From NCBI GenBank assembly GCA_002307115.1, contig DBTP01000090.1:1-16816 (forward strand): a stretch of 16,816 nt of DNA. The letters run 5' to 3'. The stretch is from Fibrobacter sp. UBA1313. Its GTDB lineage: Bacteria > Fibrobacterota > Fibrobacteria > Fibrobacterales > Fibrobacteraceae. Below, piece by piece: positions 1-8,460 of the stretch (its first letter is position 1; every line of letters begins with the position of its first letter). The notes under the pieces are model-generated. The model did no database searches. It saw only the letters and a program-made list of their open reading frames with translations, and was not told the origin of the DNA. The position numbers and the translations under genes were made by a program.

Positions 1-143
1 ATCGTATGTTCCGTAATTTCATATTCTTTTACTAAGAGTCCCCGTTGCTCTTGGCTCGGGCTACCCATCATCACGATGTCTGCTGCTTCCTCATTGGGAG
101 CCGGGACAACGCGCCCAGATTCGATCTTGTAATACTTGAGCAT
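1..143 (-). CDS. N-terminus of a probable CorA-family Mg2+/Co2+ transporter (partial, continues beyond position 1)
   Basis: The minus strand opens with ATG at 143-141 and stays open to the window edge, giving 47 residues beginning MLKYYKIESGRVVP and containing APNEEAADIV and SPSQEQRGLLVKEYEITEHT. A strong Shine-Dalgarno sequence (AAGGGGGC) lies about 5 nt upstream, so the start is well supported. The pattern of a short beta-strand start, then a 'P-x-x-E-x-x-x-L-x-x-E-x-x-I-x-E' helix, resembles the cytoplasmic N-terminal domain of CorA-type metal ion transporters. The diagnostic GMN membrane motif would lie outside the window and cannot be seen. The gene reads away from secDF's terminator, in the same direction as secDF, and has its own 184-bp AT-rich upstream region. 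The family call rests on general resemblance of the N-terminus and could be wrong. That a gene starts here is much more certain. Confidence 0.6.
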   Translation of the reverse strand, partial: MLKYYKIESGRVVPAPNEEAADIVMMGSPSQEQRGLLVKEYEITEHT

Positions 144-270
144 TTAAGCCCCCTTGTATCGAAAGCGACCTCAGGACAATTCTAAAAATTCAATCAAAGA
201 AGAATGTAAAAAGATTAATCCTAATTTATATATCATCCATAGAATAAATATTAATCTACGCCTTTAATTT

Positions 271-303
271 AAAAAAGACCCAGGCTATTGCCTAGGTCTT
301 TTT
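271..303 (-). terminator. Rho-independent terminator downstream of secDF
   Basis: A 9-bp stem (arms 277-285 and 290-298) closes a TATT/AATA tetraloop and is flanked by A5 and T5 runs (272-276 and 299-303). Read on the minus strand the one imperfect position is a G-U wobble. Read on the plus strand it is a C-A mismatch, so the element fits minus-strand transcription better. It lies 25 bp after the secDF stop codon and ends that transcript before the next minus-strand gene. Confidence 0.85.
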
Positions 304-327
304 CAATAAGTCTCAAAGAAACTTTGA

Positions 328-2982
328 TTAAACACCTCTCTTGAAACGTTTTGCCCACCAAGCGACAAACGTAGAGCAGATGAAAATGGAAGAGTAAGTA
401 CCCGTAACAATACCAAAAGCAAGCACCAAGCCCAGATCACGAATCGAAGATCCGCCCATCACCGCAAGGACAATACAAACAAAAAGTGTTGTCAAAGAAG
501 TAATAATCGTACGGCTAAAGGACTGGCTCACGGAAGTATCCACGGTATTGTCAAAGTTCGCGCGACCATGGAGGCCTACATTTTCACGAATACGGTCAAA
601 CACCACAATGGTATCATTTACAGAATATCCGATCATAGTCAAGAGCGATGCAATCAAAGCTCCATCCACGGAAAGGCCCAACAATGAGACAAAGCCGATC
701 GTCACAATCGTATCATGCACAAGGCCCAACACAGCACCAATACCAAATCCGAGACCTAGTTTGCCGAATCGGAACCAGACGTAGAGACAAATCATGATAC
801 AGGAGAGGAAGACGGAAAGAATCGCATTTAAGCGAAGTTCCTTACCAATCGTTGGCCCGACAGTATCCATGGCGATAATTTCTGCAGGCTGCCCATCGGC
901 AGATTTAAAATTCACCACCGCATTTTTAACGGCAACATCCTGAGACTTACGCACGCTGATTTGATAAGAGTTATTTGATCCCACACCGACCTTGCGCACA
1001 GTGAAATCATTCGCTCCTTTCGCAACAATAGCCTTAGTAAGTTCTGCCTCATGAGAAGCTTTATCCTGGAACTGGACCGTGTAAACCTGTCCACCCACAA
1101 AGTCAATACTGAAATCAAAGCCCTTCACAATGACAAGACCTATGCTCAGCACAATAAGAACCGCAGAAAAGGAGAAGAATAACTTTGTCTTAGAAACCAC
1201 AGCGAAGCGAGCTTCGTTAATCGCTTTGATTCCTTTGCCGAGACTGAGGAAGTTCGCATCCTGCTTAGCAAGCTTAAAGTCAAAGATAGCGTGTGTGACG
1301 GTCAAAGCAGAGAACATAGAAGAAGCAATACCGATCATCAAGGTAAGGCCAAAGCCCTTCACGGAACCCGTACCGATCTTGTAAAGGATAAGTGCCGTAA
1401 AGAAAGTAGTCAAGTTAGAGTCAAAGATGGCACTGAAGGCCTTTTCATAACCCTTCGTCACCGCAGCGCGAGCCTTGAGTCCATCACGGATTTCTTCACG
1501 AATTCGTTCAAAGATAATGACGTTTGCATCCAATGCCATAGCCACAGAAAGAATAATGCCCGCGATACCAGGGAGCGTCAACGTTGCATTAAATACAGAA
1601 AGAACTGCCGCCGTGATAATCACATTGAAAACCACACCGAGACTTGCGACAAAGCCACCAAGGCGATAATAACCGATCATGAACACTAAGCAAATGATAA
1701 GTCCGATCAGTGCAGAACCGAAACCAGACTTGATATTATCAACGCCCAATGTCGCACCGATATTACGAGATTCAATAACGTTCATCGGAGCCTTCAAAGC
1801 ACCCGCACGGAGCACCACCGCCAAACGGTTTGCTTCTGCCATATCGTCAAGACCCGTAATTTGCGCTTCACCATTCGGGATACGGTCACGAATCACAGGA
1901 GCACTAATCACTTGGTCATCCAAAGCAATAGCCATCTGCTTCCCAATGTTCGCAGCAGTTACCGCAGAAAACTTTTTGGGACCGATACCGCTGAACTTGA
2001 GGCTCACCGCGACTTCACCCGCATTGGTTCCATTACCCACACGGTAAGGACGCGCATCGGAAATATCTTCGCCATTCATTTCAGCACGACGTTTCAGAAG
2101 GTACAAACGCTTGCCCTTCACAGCACCCTTGTTAACCGCTTCGAGGCCCGAGCCCCAAGCAAATGCAACATCCCGTGGAACAAGGCCTTGAATAGTCTTG
2201 TTTGCCAAAATACGTTTTACTTTTTCCACGTTGTCTTGATGGATAAAGCCACCATTGCCCAAAGAGAGATAAAGCTGGGAAAGAGGGACATTGTCAATGC
2301 CCGCCGCCAAAGAGTCCGCCGCCGAAGCAGAAGCAACGGAGTCCTTCTTTGCTGCGGTAGAACCTGTCTTTGTAGTGGTACCCACAAGCAAATCAGCATC
2401 AGAAAGAGAGTCTACCACGGGTGCCGGAGCGGCAGCAGTCGAACCCTTCACGGAAGCAGAGTCCTTAGCAGAGGAAGCCTTTTTTGAGGTATCCACAGAG
2501 GCCGTCTGATGAGTAAGATAATTATCAATCAAACCCACGACTTGAGTGAATTTATCGTTTTCTGAAAGAATTTTGAATTCAAGTTTTGCAGTACTACCCA
2601 CTAAACTCTTTGCCGTGGAGTCATCGACACCTGCAAGCTCAACCACAATGCGACTATCGCCACTGGGAGCAATTTGCGGTTCAGAAAGACCGAACTGGTC
2701 CACGCGGTTGCGGACAATTTCCAAAGATTGGGACTGGATATCCTTAATCTCGTCTTCCTTAAGACCCGATTTATCAATTTCGAGCGTAATGCTCGTTCCA
2801 CCCGCGAGATCCAAGCCGAAATTCACAGCTTTGTTAGCAAGCTTTGGGTTTTCCTTGATAAACGCCTTTTTCGCTTCGCCCATTTTGGTATGGACTTGGA
2901 TAGACGGCCATATCGTATAGCAGGAGAGAATGAGGACTGCGAGAATAATGAACTCGCGCATACCGAATATTTTTTTCTTCAT
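328..2982 (-). CDS. secDF: Protein translocase subunit SecDF (SecD-SecF fusion)
   Basis: This inner-membrane protein uses the proton gradient to pull proteins out of the SecYEG channel on the periplasmic side. The 884-residue product starts MKKKIFGMREF and has twelve expected membrane spans in two RND-like halves. SecD signatures are FGLDLAGG (residues 55-62), LRAGALKAP (391-399) and LTLPGIAG...DANVIIFERIREE (468-497). SecF signatures are FSIDFVGG (624-631), VGPTIGKEL (708-716) and MIGYSVNDTIVVFDRIREN (783-801). D485, D790 and R824 appear to match the proton-path Asp/Asp/Arg described for Thermus SecDF. The ATG at 2982 was chosen because AAGGGA lies about 7 nt upstream. A GTG 30 nt further upstream has no ribosome site. 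An Ala/Ser/Lys/Asp-rich stretch at about residues 160-230 interrupts the SecD periplasmic domain. The gene begins 45 bp after the GH13 gene and is followed by a terminator. Confidence 0.97.
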   Translation of the reverse strand: MKKKIFGMREFIILAVLILSCYTIWPSIQVHTKMGEAKKAFIKENPKLANKAVNFGLDLAGGTSITLEIDKSGLKEDEIKDIQSQSLEIVRNRVDQFGLSEPQIAPSGDSRIVVELAGVDDSTAKSLVGSTAKLEFKILSENDKFTQVVGLIDNYLTHQTASVDTSKKASSAKDSASVKGSTAAAPAPVVDSLSDADLLVGTTTKTGSTAAKKDSVASASAADSLAAGIDNVPLSQLYLSLGNGGFIHQDNVEKVKRILANKTIQGLVPRDVAFAWGSGLEAVNKGAVKGKRLYLLKRRAEMNGEDISDARPYRVGNGTNAGEVAVSLKFSGIGPKKFSAVTAANIGKQMAIALDDQVISAPVIRDRIPNGEAQITGLDDMAEANRLAVVLRAGALKAPMNVIESRNIGATLGVDNIKSGFGSALIGLIICLVFMIGYYRLGGFVASLGVVFNVIITAAVLSVFNATLTLPGIAGIILSVAMALDANVIIFERIREEIRDGLKARAAVTKGYEKAFSAIFDSNLTTFFTALILYKIGTGSVKGFGLTLMIGIASSMFSALTVTHAIFDFKLAKQDANFLSLGKGIKAINEARFAVVSKTKLFFSFSAVLIVLSIGLVIVKGFDFSIDFVGGQVYTVQFQDKASHEAELTKAIVAKGANDFTVRKVGVGSNNSYQISVRKSQDVAVKNAVVNFKSADGQPAEIIAMDTVGPTIGKELRLNAILSVFLSCIMICLYVWFRFGKLGLGFGIGAVLGLVHDTIVTIGFVSLLGLSVDGALIASLLTMIGYSVNDTIVVFDRIRENVGLHGRANFDNTVDTSVSQSFSRTIITSLTTLFVCIVLAVMGGSSIRDLGLVLAFGIVTGTYSSIFICSTFVAWWAKRFKRGV

Positions 2983-3027
2983 TGATAATCCCTTGGAGGC
3001 ATTAAAATCCACAAGTAGGGCACAAAT

Positions 3028-4467
3028 TTAGTAAGAGCCGTGCTTTTTGGTAAGAACAACGCCACCTTTAGCGACGAAATAGCCCGCTAAACCCTCGATT
3101 GGCTCCTTTTTATGAGCAAAAAGGATCTCCGTCCTAGCAGAAATCCCCCCCAGAGGAACAGGTCCAGGATACCCAATACGGAGTTCCAAAAGTTCATTTT
3201 CCTTCTTTCTGCAGATCAATATTCCCTCTCCCTCGGGGCGTACCGAGAGATCTCCATTTACCCAAACGTCTTCTTTCGCACGAATAGCGAGTAAATCGTG
3301 GAAAACGTGATATAGGGGAGGTTCTTTTCCCGATTCCACGGATTCCCAAGGGAAACAACGGCGATTGTCAGGATCTTTGCCGCCTGGTAAAGCGATTTCA
3401 TCGCCATAGTAAAGACAAAGGCTGCCGGGCAAAAAGAGGAGCAAAGCCCAAGCCATGAGTTGAGCCTCTTCATGACCTTTACCAATCGTTGCGATCCGTG
3501 GAGTATCGTGGCTTCCCAAAAGATTGAGGGACGTGCCAAACGATTTATGCGCAAACAGAGTCTGAAGTTCCTTACAAAATTCGGTAGCGTTCCCCAACGG
3601 GCCCTGTTTTGAAACCGATTCAGGTTCCCCTGTAGAGATGTTGTCTCGATTATGCATCCCTTCGGGAAAAAAGAATTCCGAAAGCAAGCGGCGAAGGGGA
3701 TAATTCATGACACCATCAAATTGGTCCCCCTGGAGCCATCGATCCGGTTTTTCCCAAATTTCACCTACAATGTAAGCCTCTGGATTAATGGCTTTAACTC
3801 GCAAACGAAATTCTTGCCAAAAAGAATCATCATCAATTTCATTCGGGACATCCAAACGCCAGCCATCAATGCCGCGGCGCATCCAAAACTCGCCCACTTG
3901 CATCAAATAATTGCGAACTTCTGGATTTTCTGTATTGAATTTCGGGAGCGCTGGGAGGTTCCACCAACAACGATAATTAGGGGTACCAGAATACGCATTC
4001 AGTGGAAAATGATCCACAGAAAACCAATCCCTATAGGGCGAATCTTCCCCTTGTTCTAGGAGGCTTACAAAAGGGAAAAAACCCCTGGAACAATGGTTAA
4101 AAACACCATCAAGAATAATGCGCATTTTGCGGCCATGAACAGCTTTGACTAAATCATCAAAATCCGATTCTGTACCAAGCACGGGATCAATGCTAAAGTA
4201 ATCCACCGTATGATAGCGGTGATTCGAAGCGCTCGTAAATATTGGACAGAGATACAAAGCGTTGCATCCAAGACTTTGTATGTAATCAAGTTTTTCAATA
4301 ATGCCGCGAAGATTTCCTCCGCACATTCCTTGCGCCGTGGAAACACTTCCCCAAGGTTGAAAATGGCCCAAGGCTTTGTAATTTAAGGATCTAAAAAACC
4401 GATCCGGAAAAATCTGATAGAAGACAGTTTGTTGCACCCATGGGGGACAATTAAAAACAGGATTCAT
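3028..4467 (-). CDS. GH13 alpha-glucosidic hydrolase, neopullulanase/cyclomaltodextrinase-like, cytoplasmic
   Basis: This 479-residue protein has the GH13 (beta/alpha)8 signatures in order: region I DGVFNH (120-125), region V LPKFN (174-178), region II GWRLDVPNE with nucleophile D206, region III VGEIW with acid/base E236, and region IV LLGSHDTPR with D321. The VPNE ending of region II and the YYGDEI...GGKDPDNRR stretch (353-370) are typical of the cyclomaltodextrinase, neopullulanase and maltogenic amylase group (GH13_20), which splits maltodextrins, cyclodextrins or pullulan. It starts directly at the catalytic domain (WVQQTVFYQIFPDRF, 10-24). The N-terminal CBM34-type domain that many members use for dimerisation is absent. 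There is no signal peptide, so it should act in the cytoplasm. Its ATG directly follows the malQ TAA, which suggests translational coupling and a joint role in maltodextrin or glycogen breakdown. The exact substrate cannot be read from the sequence. Confidence 0.88.
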   Translation of the reverse strand: MNPVFNCPPWVQQTVFYQIFPDRFFRSLNYKALGHFQPWGSVSTAQGMCGGNLRGIIEKLDYIQSLGCNALYLCPIFTSASNHRYHTVDYFSIDPVLGTESDFDDLVKAVHGRKMRIILDGVFNHCSRGFFPFVSLLEQGEDSPYRDWFSVDHFPLNAYSGTPNYRCWWNLPALPKFNTENPEVRNYLMQVGEFWMRRGIDGWRLDVPNEIDDDSFWQEFRLRVKAINPEAYIVGEIWEKPDRWLQGDQFDGVMNYPLRRLLSEFFFPEGMHNRDNISTGEPESVSKQGPLGNATEFCKELQTLFAHKSFGTSLNLLGSHDTPRIATIGKGHEEAQLMAWALLLFLPGSLCLYYGDEIALPGGKDPDNRRCFPWESVESGKEPPLYHVFHDLLAIRAKEDVWVNGDLSVRPEGEGILICRKKENELLELRIGYPGPVPLGGISARTEILFAHKKEPIEGLAGYFVAKGGVVLTKKHGSY

Positions 4468-6441
4468 TTAGATTTTCCAGATTTGACGATTTTTTCGTTC
4501 CTCAACTAACTTGCGAATAATTGATGATAAAGCCGTATTCTCAAACAGTTCTTCTACTGTACAAGGCATCCGATAAGACCAATTGTGGGGGCCCACAGTC
4601 CCTGGAATATTCACCCGTTCCTGGTCTGGATTCAAAGGCGTCCAACGAGAAGACAGAGCTAAAAGATCTTGTAAAGGAGGGATTGAGAATAAACTATTTG
4701 TAGAGAATAAATGGCGAATGATATCCCGAACGATATCAGGTGTCAAGTGTTCTGGAGCACTGCCCATAAGGTGTAAATGCTGCCAGTAAAGTTCCTTGTC
4801 GAAATCCGGTTCTTCCCATAAGCCCAAAAGTGTGGAAGAATCATGGCAACTGGTGGTACTCACCGAAAGCCGTGGATAATCCGCCGCTTCATAATAGGGA
4901 GAATAAGGGGAATCCCAATTACGCGCCCAACGTTCTACACGAAGCGATAAAATGTTGAGTTTGAAAAGCACATCCGGGACGCAACGAGGCACAGAGCCTA
5001 AATCTTCAGCACAAACTAACATGTCCGTTTCGTTCACTAATTTGCTTAGAAGATTAGTCCCATTGTCGCGCCACAAATCTTCTTGAGCGTCCGCATTTTT
5101 GCCGATAATTTCTCGCAATTTATCCTGCTCATTTTGAGGCAGCGTAAACAAAACGGGCTGGTCATACCAATACCAATAAGGATGCAAATTATCACCGACT
5201 GAATGTGGCACAAAAATGCGATTCCAATAAATTTTGAGCAACGCATCTTTCACAGACGAACTTTCAGGCAGAGCGATAATGGCTTTTTCTGAAGCATTTT
5301 TTTCTTTCAGGACATAACGATCCCTGGAATAGCCGAACAGTTCAAAATATTTACCGATGGCATCACCCACTGCATCTCCCAAAAACGTGGCGAGTTGTTC
5401 CTTGGAATAGTTGGGACGTTGTAAATAATCAATGGTTTCGCTTTTAAATCCCGCCGCTTCTAAAGAAGCCCGCGTAATCGAAATTGAAGGCTCAAAATGC
5501 CCGAGAATACCCGTGGTTTCACTTTCTGGAACCGCCCAAATGCGGAAAAAGCCCAACACGTGGTCAATGCGATAGGCATGATAAAATTTGCTCGCCTGAT
5601 TTAAACGCGCACGCCACCAACTAAAATTATCCTTGATGATTTCATCCCAGCAATAGGTCGGAAAGCCCCAATTTTGACCGCTGTGGCTAAACATATCAGG
5701 AGGAGCCCCCGCGCGATCATTCAGAGAAAAATAGTGGCGGCTAAACCAAACGTCAGCGCTGTCTTCATTAATGAGAATAGGGATATCGCCCTTGATGCGA
5801 ATGTCAATCTTCGAAAGTTCGCTCACGGCCACCTTAAACTGAGCTTCGGCTTCAAATTGCATCCAGGCTTGAAACAAAGCATCCTTGTGATGTTTGCGCC
5901 ACAAGGCCTCCACATGAGCCTCCGTTGGATTTTGATTGGCTTTCCAATCTTTCCAACTCGCTTCATTATTTTGAGATTTCAATAAACAATAAACGGCATA
6001 AGGCTTCACCCAAGCATTAGCATCAATCCATTTTTGGAATGCGGGATTTTTTTCGAGTTTTTCAAAACGATTATCGAAAATATTGCGAAGCATCGACCGC
6101 TTCCAACGCGTCACCTCTCCAAATGGTACCCGGGGTTCTTTGCCAAACTTAGCTTGGGCGGCAATAATTTCGTCTTTGAAATCATCCGAACCGCGCACCA
6201 CCTGCATATTGATGTATACAGGATTCAACGCAAACGCACTTCGCGCACTATAGGGGCTCGATTCCCATCCAGTATCATTGACTGGCAGGATCTGGATTAG
6301 ATTCAAACCGCACCGTTTGGTCCACTGTCCAAAGGCAATGAGGTCTAAAAATTCACCTATTCCAACACTATTCTGAGTACGAAGACTAAAGACAGGAACA
6401 GCAATGCCTGTCTGGAAAAAAGAATGATCACCATATCGCAT
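4468..6441 (-). CDS. malQ: 4-alpha-glucanotransferase (amylomaltase, GH77), long DPE2-like catalytic domain
   Basis: This 657-residue enzyme transfers glucan segments between maltodextrins (disproportionation) in the cytoplasm. GH77 signatures are the N-terminal GIAVPVFSLR...VGIGEF (12-31), LIQILPVNDT (48-57), nucleophile D293 in YRIDHVLGFFR, acid/base E479 in CAEDLG, and D534 in SCHDSSTLL. Compared with Thermus aquaticus amylomaltase (D293, E340, D395 from memory), the second and third catalytic residues are both shifted by 139. One insertion of that size therefore lies between the first two catalytic residues, as in plant DPE2 and its bacterial relatives. The CBM20 starch-binding domains usual at the DPE2 N-terminus are missing. 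There is no signal peptide. An in-frame TGA upstream fixes ATG 6441 as the start. The GGGGGT ribosome site ends directly at the ATG, closer than normal, so translation may be weak. The GH13 gene follows with no gap. Confidence 0.95.
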   Translation of the reverse strand: MRYGDHSFFQTGIAVPVFSLRTQNSVGIGEFLDLIAFGQWTKRCGLNLIQILPVNDTGWESSPYSARSAFALNPVYINMQVVRGSDDFKDEIIAAQAKFGKEPRVPFGEVTRWKRSMLRNIFDNRFEKLEKNPAFQKWIDANAWVKPYAVYCLLKSQNNEASWKDWKANQNPTEAHVEALWRKHHKDALFQAWMQFEAEAQFKVAVSELSKIDIRIKGDIPILINEDSADVWFSRHYFSLNDRAGAPPDMFSHSGQNWGFPTYCWDEIIKDNFSWWRARLNQASKFYHAYRIDHVLGFFRIWAVPESETTGILGHFEPSISITRASLEAAGFKSETIDYLQRPNYSKEQLATFLGDAVGDAIGKYFELFGYSRDRYVLKEKNASEKAIIALPESSSVKDALLKIYWNRIFVPHSVGDNLHPYWYWYDQPVLFTLPQNEQDKLREIIGKNADAQEDLWRDNGTNLLSKLVNETDMLVCAEDLGSVPRCVPDVLFKLNILSLRVERWARNWDSPYSPYYEAADYPRLSVSTTSCHDSSTLLGLWEEPDFDKELYWQHLHLMGSAPEHLTPDIVRDIIRHLFSTNSLFSIPPLQDLLALSSRWTPLNPDQERVNIPGTVGPHNWSYRMPCTVEELFENTALSSIIRKLVEERKNRQIWKI

Positions 6442-6540
6442 ACCCCCAAAGATATATTCTATTTTTGCTCAAATTATCGAAAAAAAAGCATTTTTAAACT
6501 GCACAATAAAGGCCCCAAAGACACCAAAGGAGCGGGTTTT

Positions 6541-6720
6541 ATGAGCTGGGAATGTCAATATTTGATGGAAAATCGTTGTACGAAACGCAACATGACCTGC
6601 GACCCAGGGGCTCCGGGTTGTGTTCTCCAAGGGAAATTCAGTTTTCCCCTCAAAGAGAAAACAAAAACATCTACCTCTTCAGCGTGTCCAAAGCCTCATA
6701 CCGTTCGTAAGCAGCCATAA
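6541..6720 (+). CDS. Small Cys-rich protein (59 aa), uncharacterised
   Basis: ATG 6541 is preceded by a good ribosome site (AAAGGAG, about 8 nt upstream) and begins a 59-residue protein starting MSWECQYLMENRCTKRN. Four cysteines are evenly spaced (C5, C13, C20, C27, i.e. C-x7-C-x6-C-x6-C), with a fifth at C49. A compact DPGAPGCVLQGKFSFPL block (residues 21-37) follows. The pattern resembles short uncharacterised proteins I recall from other bacteria, with a Cys-x-Pro-Gly-x-x-Gly-Cys-Val-Leu core, but I cannot verify that here. Cysteine spacing suggests a metal site or disulfides. No signal peptide is visible, so a cytoplasmic metal site is more likely. The last 17 codons overlap the 3' end of uup on the other strand, and this tail (KTSTSSACPKP...) looks unconstrained. 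A longer reading frame upstream, from 6424, lacks a ribosome site. It is the only plus-strand gene between 1 and 9250. Confidence 0.72.
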   Translation: MSWECQYLMENRCTKRNMTCDPGAPGCVLQGKFSFPLKEKTKTSTSSACPKPHTVRKQP

Positions 6721-8446
6721 GAGCGGCATCTGCTTGGGCAAGGTCTTTTTGGGCAGGCACCAGTTTGGTGGGGTTTAAATAGACCTCGTCAGTCGCAAGA
6801 AGAGCCTGAATCGCCACAATTTTTGCTTCTAGCGATTCAATGAGCTTGGGGAGCGCTTCGTATTCACGTTGTTCTTTGTAACCCAGCTTTTTTTTAACGG
6901 GTGGCAAAGCGTCTTCGTTTTTTTTGTCGTCTTTGGTGGTGGACTGTTTTTGTGTGGCCCGTTTTTCTCGTTCGCGGCGAGAGATTTCATAATCCGAATA
7001 CCCACCAATGCTTTCGTAGACTTCTCCTGGGCCTTCCACAGCGAGTACGTAAGAAGCAATGGTATCTAAAAAGGCCCGGTCATGACTCACCACCAACACG
7101 GTTCCCTTATATTCGGCAATTAAATCTGCGAGGAGATCGAGAGTCTCCATATCAAGATCATTGGTCGGCTCATCCAAAACCAGCACGTTAGACGGATGCG
7201 AAAAAAGACACGCCAACAAAAGGCGATTGCGTTCCCCGCCCGATAAAGCACTGATGGGCCCACGAGCGCGATCCGGGGAGAATAAAAAGTCTTGTAAGTA
7301 ACTCAATATATGACGCTTTTCGCCATTGATTTCGACCCACGCTTGCCCATCGCCAATATTTTCTAAAAGCGTTTTATCTTCTTTGAGACTGGTGCGCATT
7401 TGATCAAAGTAGGCGATTTGCAAATTGGTTCCTAGACTGACGTCTCCCGTATCAGGGGTGAGTTGGCCTAAAATCAGGCGAAGCAAGGTGGTTTTGCCAC
7501 ACCCATTCACGCCCACAATGCCCACTCGATCCCCGCGAGAAATTTCAACCGAGAAATTTGAAACCAGTTGTTTGTCATCATAGGCAAAAGAAATATCGGT
7601 AGCACGCGCGACCATGCGGCCCGAGCGATCCGCTTCGGTGATTTGCATGTTCACATTCCCTGTGCGGACGCGCCGATTTGCACGTTCTTCACGCATACTC
7701 TTGAGGGCTCGGACGCGGCCTTCGTTACGAGTGCGCCTGGCCTTGATTCCTTGGCGAATCCACGTTTCTTCAATCGCTAATTTTTTATCAAAAAGCTTAC
7801 TTAACGTCGCTTCATTTTCTAATTCAGCATCTCGAAAAGCCACAAATTTATCGTAAGAAAAATTCCAGGAACGGACACGACCGCGGTCTATTTCCAAAAT
7901 ACGTCCCGCTAACTTGCGTACAAATGCTCTATCATGACTGATAAAAAGAATTGCCGAAGAGAGGCGCGAGAGAATTCCTTCTAACCATTGAATAGAGGGG
8001 ATGTCCAAGTGATTTGTCGGTTCATCCAAGAGCAATAAATCGGGTTCGGTGGCAAGAACTTTCGCAATAAGCACACGGCGTTTTTGCCCGCCGCTTAATT
8101 TGTCATAAATGGCATCGCCATCTAAACCGGTTTTGCCCAAAATGGATTCACCCGCGCTCTGCCGTTCGTGCGAATCATTTCCAATAACGATATCCCGAAC
8201 CGTGCCCTCTAGATGATCGGGGATTTCTTGAATAAGTCGCGCGATCCGAATTCCATTTTTGCGAATCACTTCACCGGATTGAACTCCCATCTCACCCGCA
8301 AGAATTTTGAGGAGCGTACTTTTACCTTCGCCATTGCGCCCAACCAGGCACACTCGTTCCCCAAATTCAATATCAAATGAAACATCATCTAACAGCGGCG
8401 GACCGCCGAACCTAAGCACCAGGTTGTGCACAGAAAGAAGAGCCAT
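6671..8446 (-). CDS. uup: ABC-F family ATPase, Uup-like
   Basis: This 591-residue soluble protein has two ABC ATPase cassettes and no membrane segments. The first cassette has Walker A GRNGEGKST (36-44), signature LSGGQ (117-121) and Walker B LLLLDEPTNHLD (137-148). The second has GVNGCGKTT (312-320), LSGGE (401-405) and LVLDEPTNDLD (422-432). A charged linker joins the cassettes at about 200-270. After a Lys-rich hinge (about 490-520) comes a C-terminal helical hairpin (LGYKEQREYEALPKLIESLE... to 590), which is the mark of Uup within ABC-F. Family members act on ribosomes or on branched DNA, and Uup has been linked to tolerance of replication intermediates and precise transposon excision. 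The start at 8446 lies 14 bp after the stop of the AT-hook gene, with AAAGG about 12 nt upstream, so the two genes are probably one transcript. The 3' end overlaps the small Cys-rich gene by 50 bp tail to tail. Confidence 0.93.
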   Translation of the reverse strand: MALLSVHNLVLRFGGPPLLDDVSFDIEFGERVCLVGRNGEGKSTLLKILAGEMGVQSGEVIRKNGIRIARLIQEIPDHLEGTVRDIVIGNDSHERQSAGESILGKTGLDGDAIYDKLSGGQKRRVLIAKVLATEPDLLLLDEPTNHLDIPSIQWLEGILSRLSSAILFISHDRAFVRKLAGRILEIDRGRVRSWNFSYDKFVAFRDAELENEATLSKLFDKKLAIEETWIRQGIKARRTRNEGRVRALKSMREERANRRVRTGNVNMQITEADRSGRMVARATDISFAYDDKQLVSNFSVEISRGDRVGIVGVNGCGKTTLLRLILGQLTPDTGDVSLGTNLQIAYFDQMRTSLKEDKTLLENIGDGQAWVEINGEKRHILSYLQDFLFSPDRARGPISALSGGERNRLLLACLFSHPSNVLVLDEPTNDLDMETLDLLADLIAEYKGTVLVVSHDRAFLDTIASYVLAVEGPGEVYESIGGYSDYEISRREREKRATQKQSTTKDDKKNEDALPPVKKKLGYKEQREYEALPKLIESLEAKIVAIQALLATDEVYLNPTKLVPAQKDLAQADAALMAAYERYEALDTLKR

Positions 8447-8460
8447 ACTGTAAGGAGCCT

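Noticed and set aside
1291..2487. Long plus-strand reading frames opposite secDF (e.g. 1291-1689 and 1861-2487)
   Set aside because: They lie antisense to a certain gene, are rich in unlikely residue patterns, and lack ribosome sites or recognisable domains.
2983..3012. A GTG start for secDF 30 nt upstream of the chosen ATG
   Set aside because: No ribosome site precedes it, the added residues do not resemble a SecD N-terminus, and the ATG at 2982 has AAGGGA at good distance.
6424..6540. N-terminal extension of the small Cys-rich protein from an ATG at 6424
   Set aside because: The extension overlaps the malQ start, is low-quality sequence, and the clear ribosome site is at 6541.
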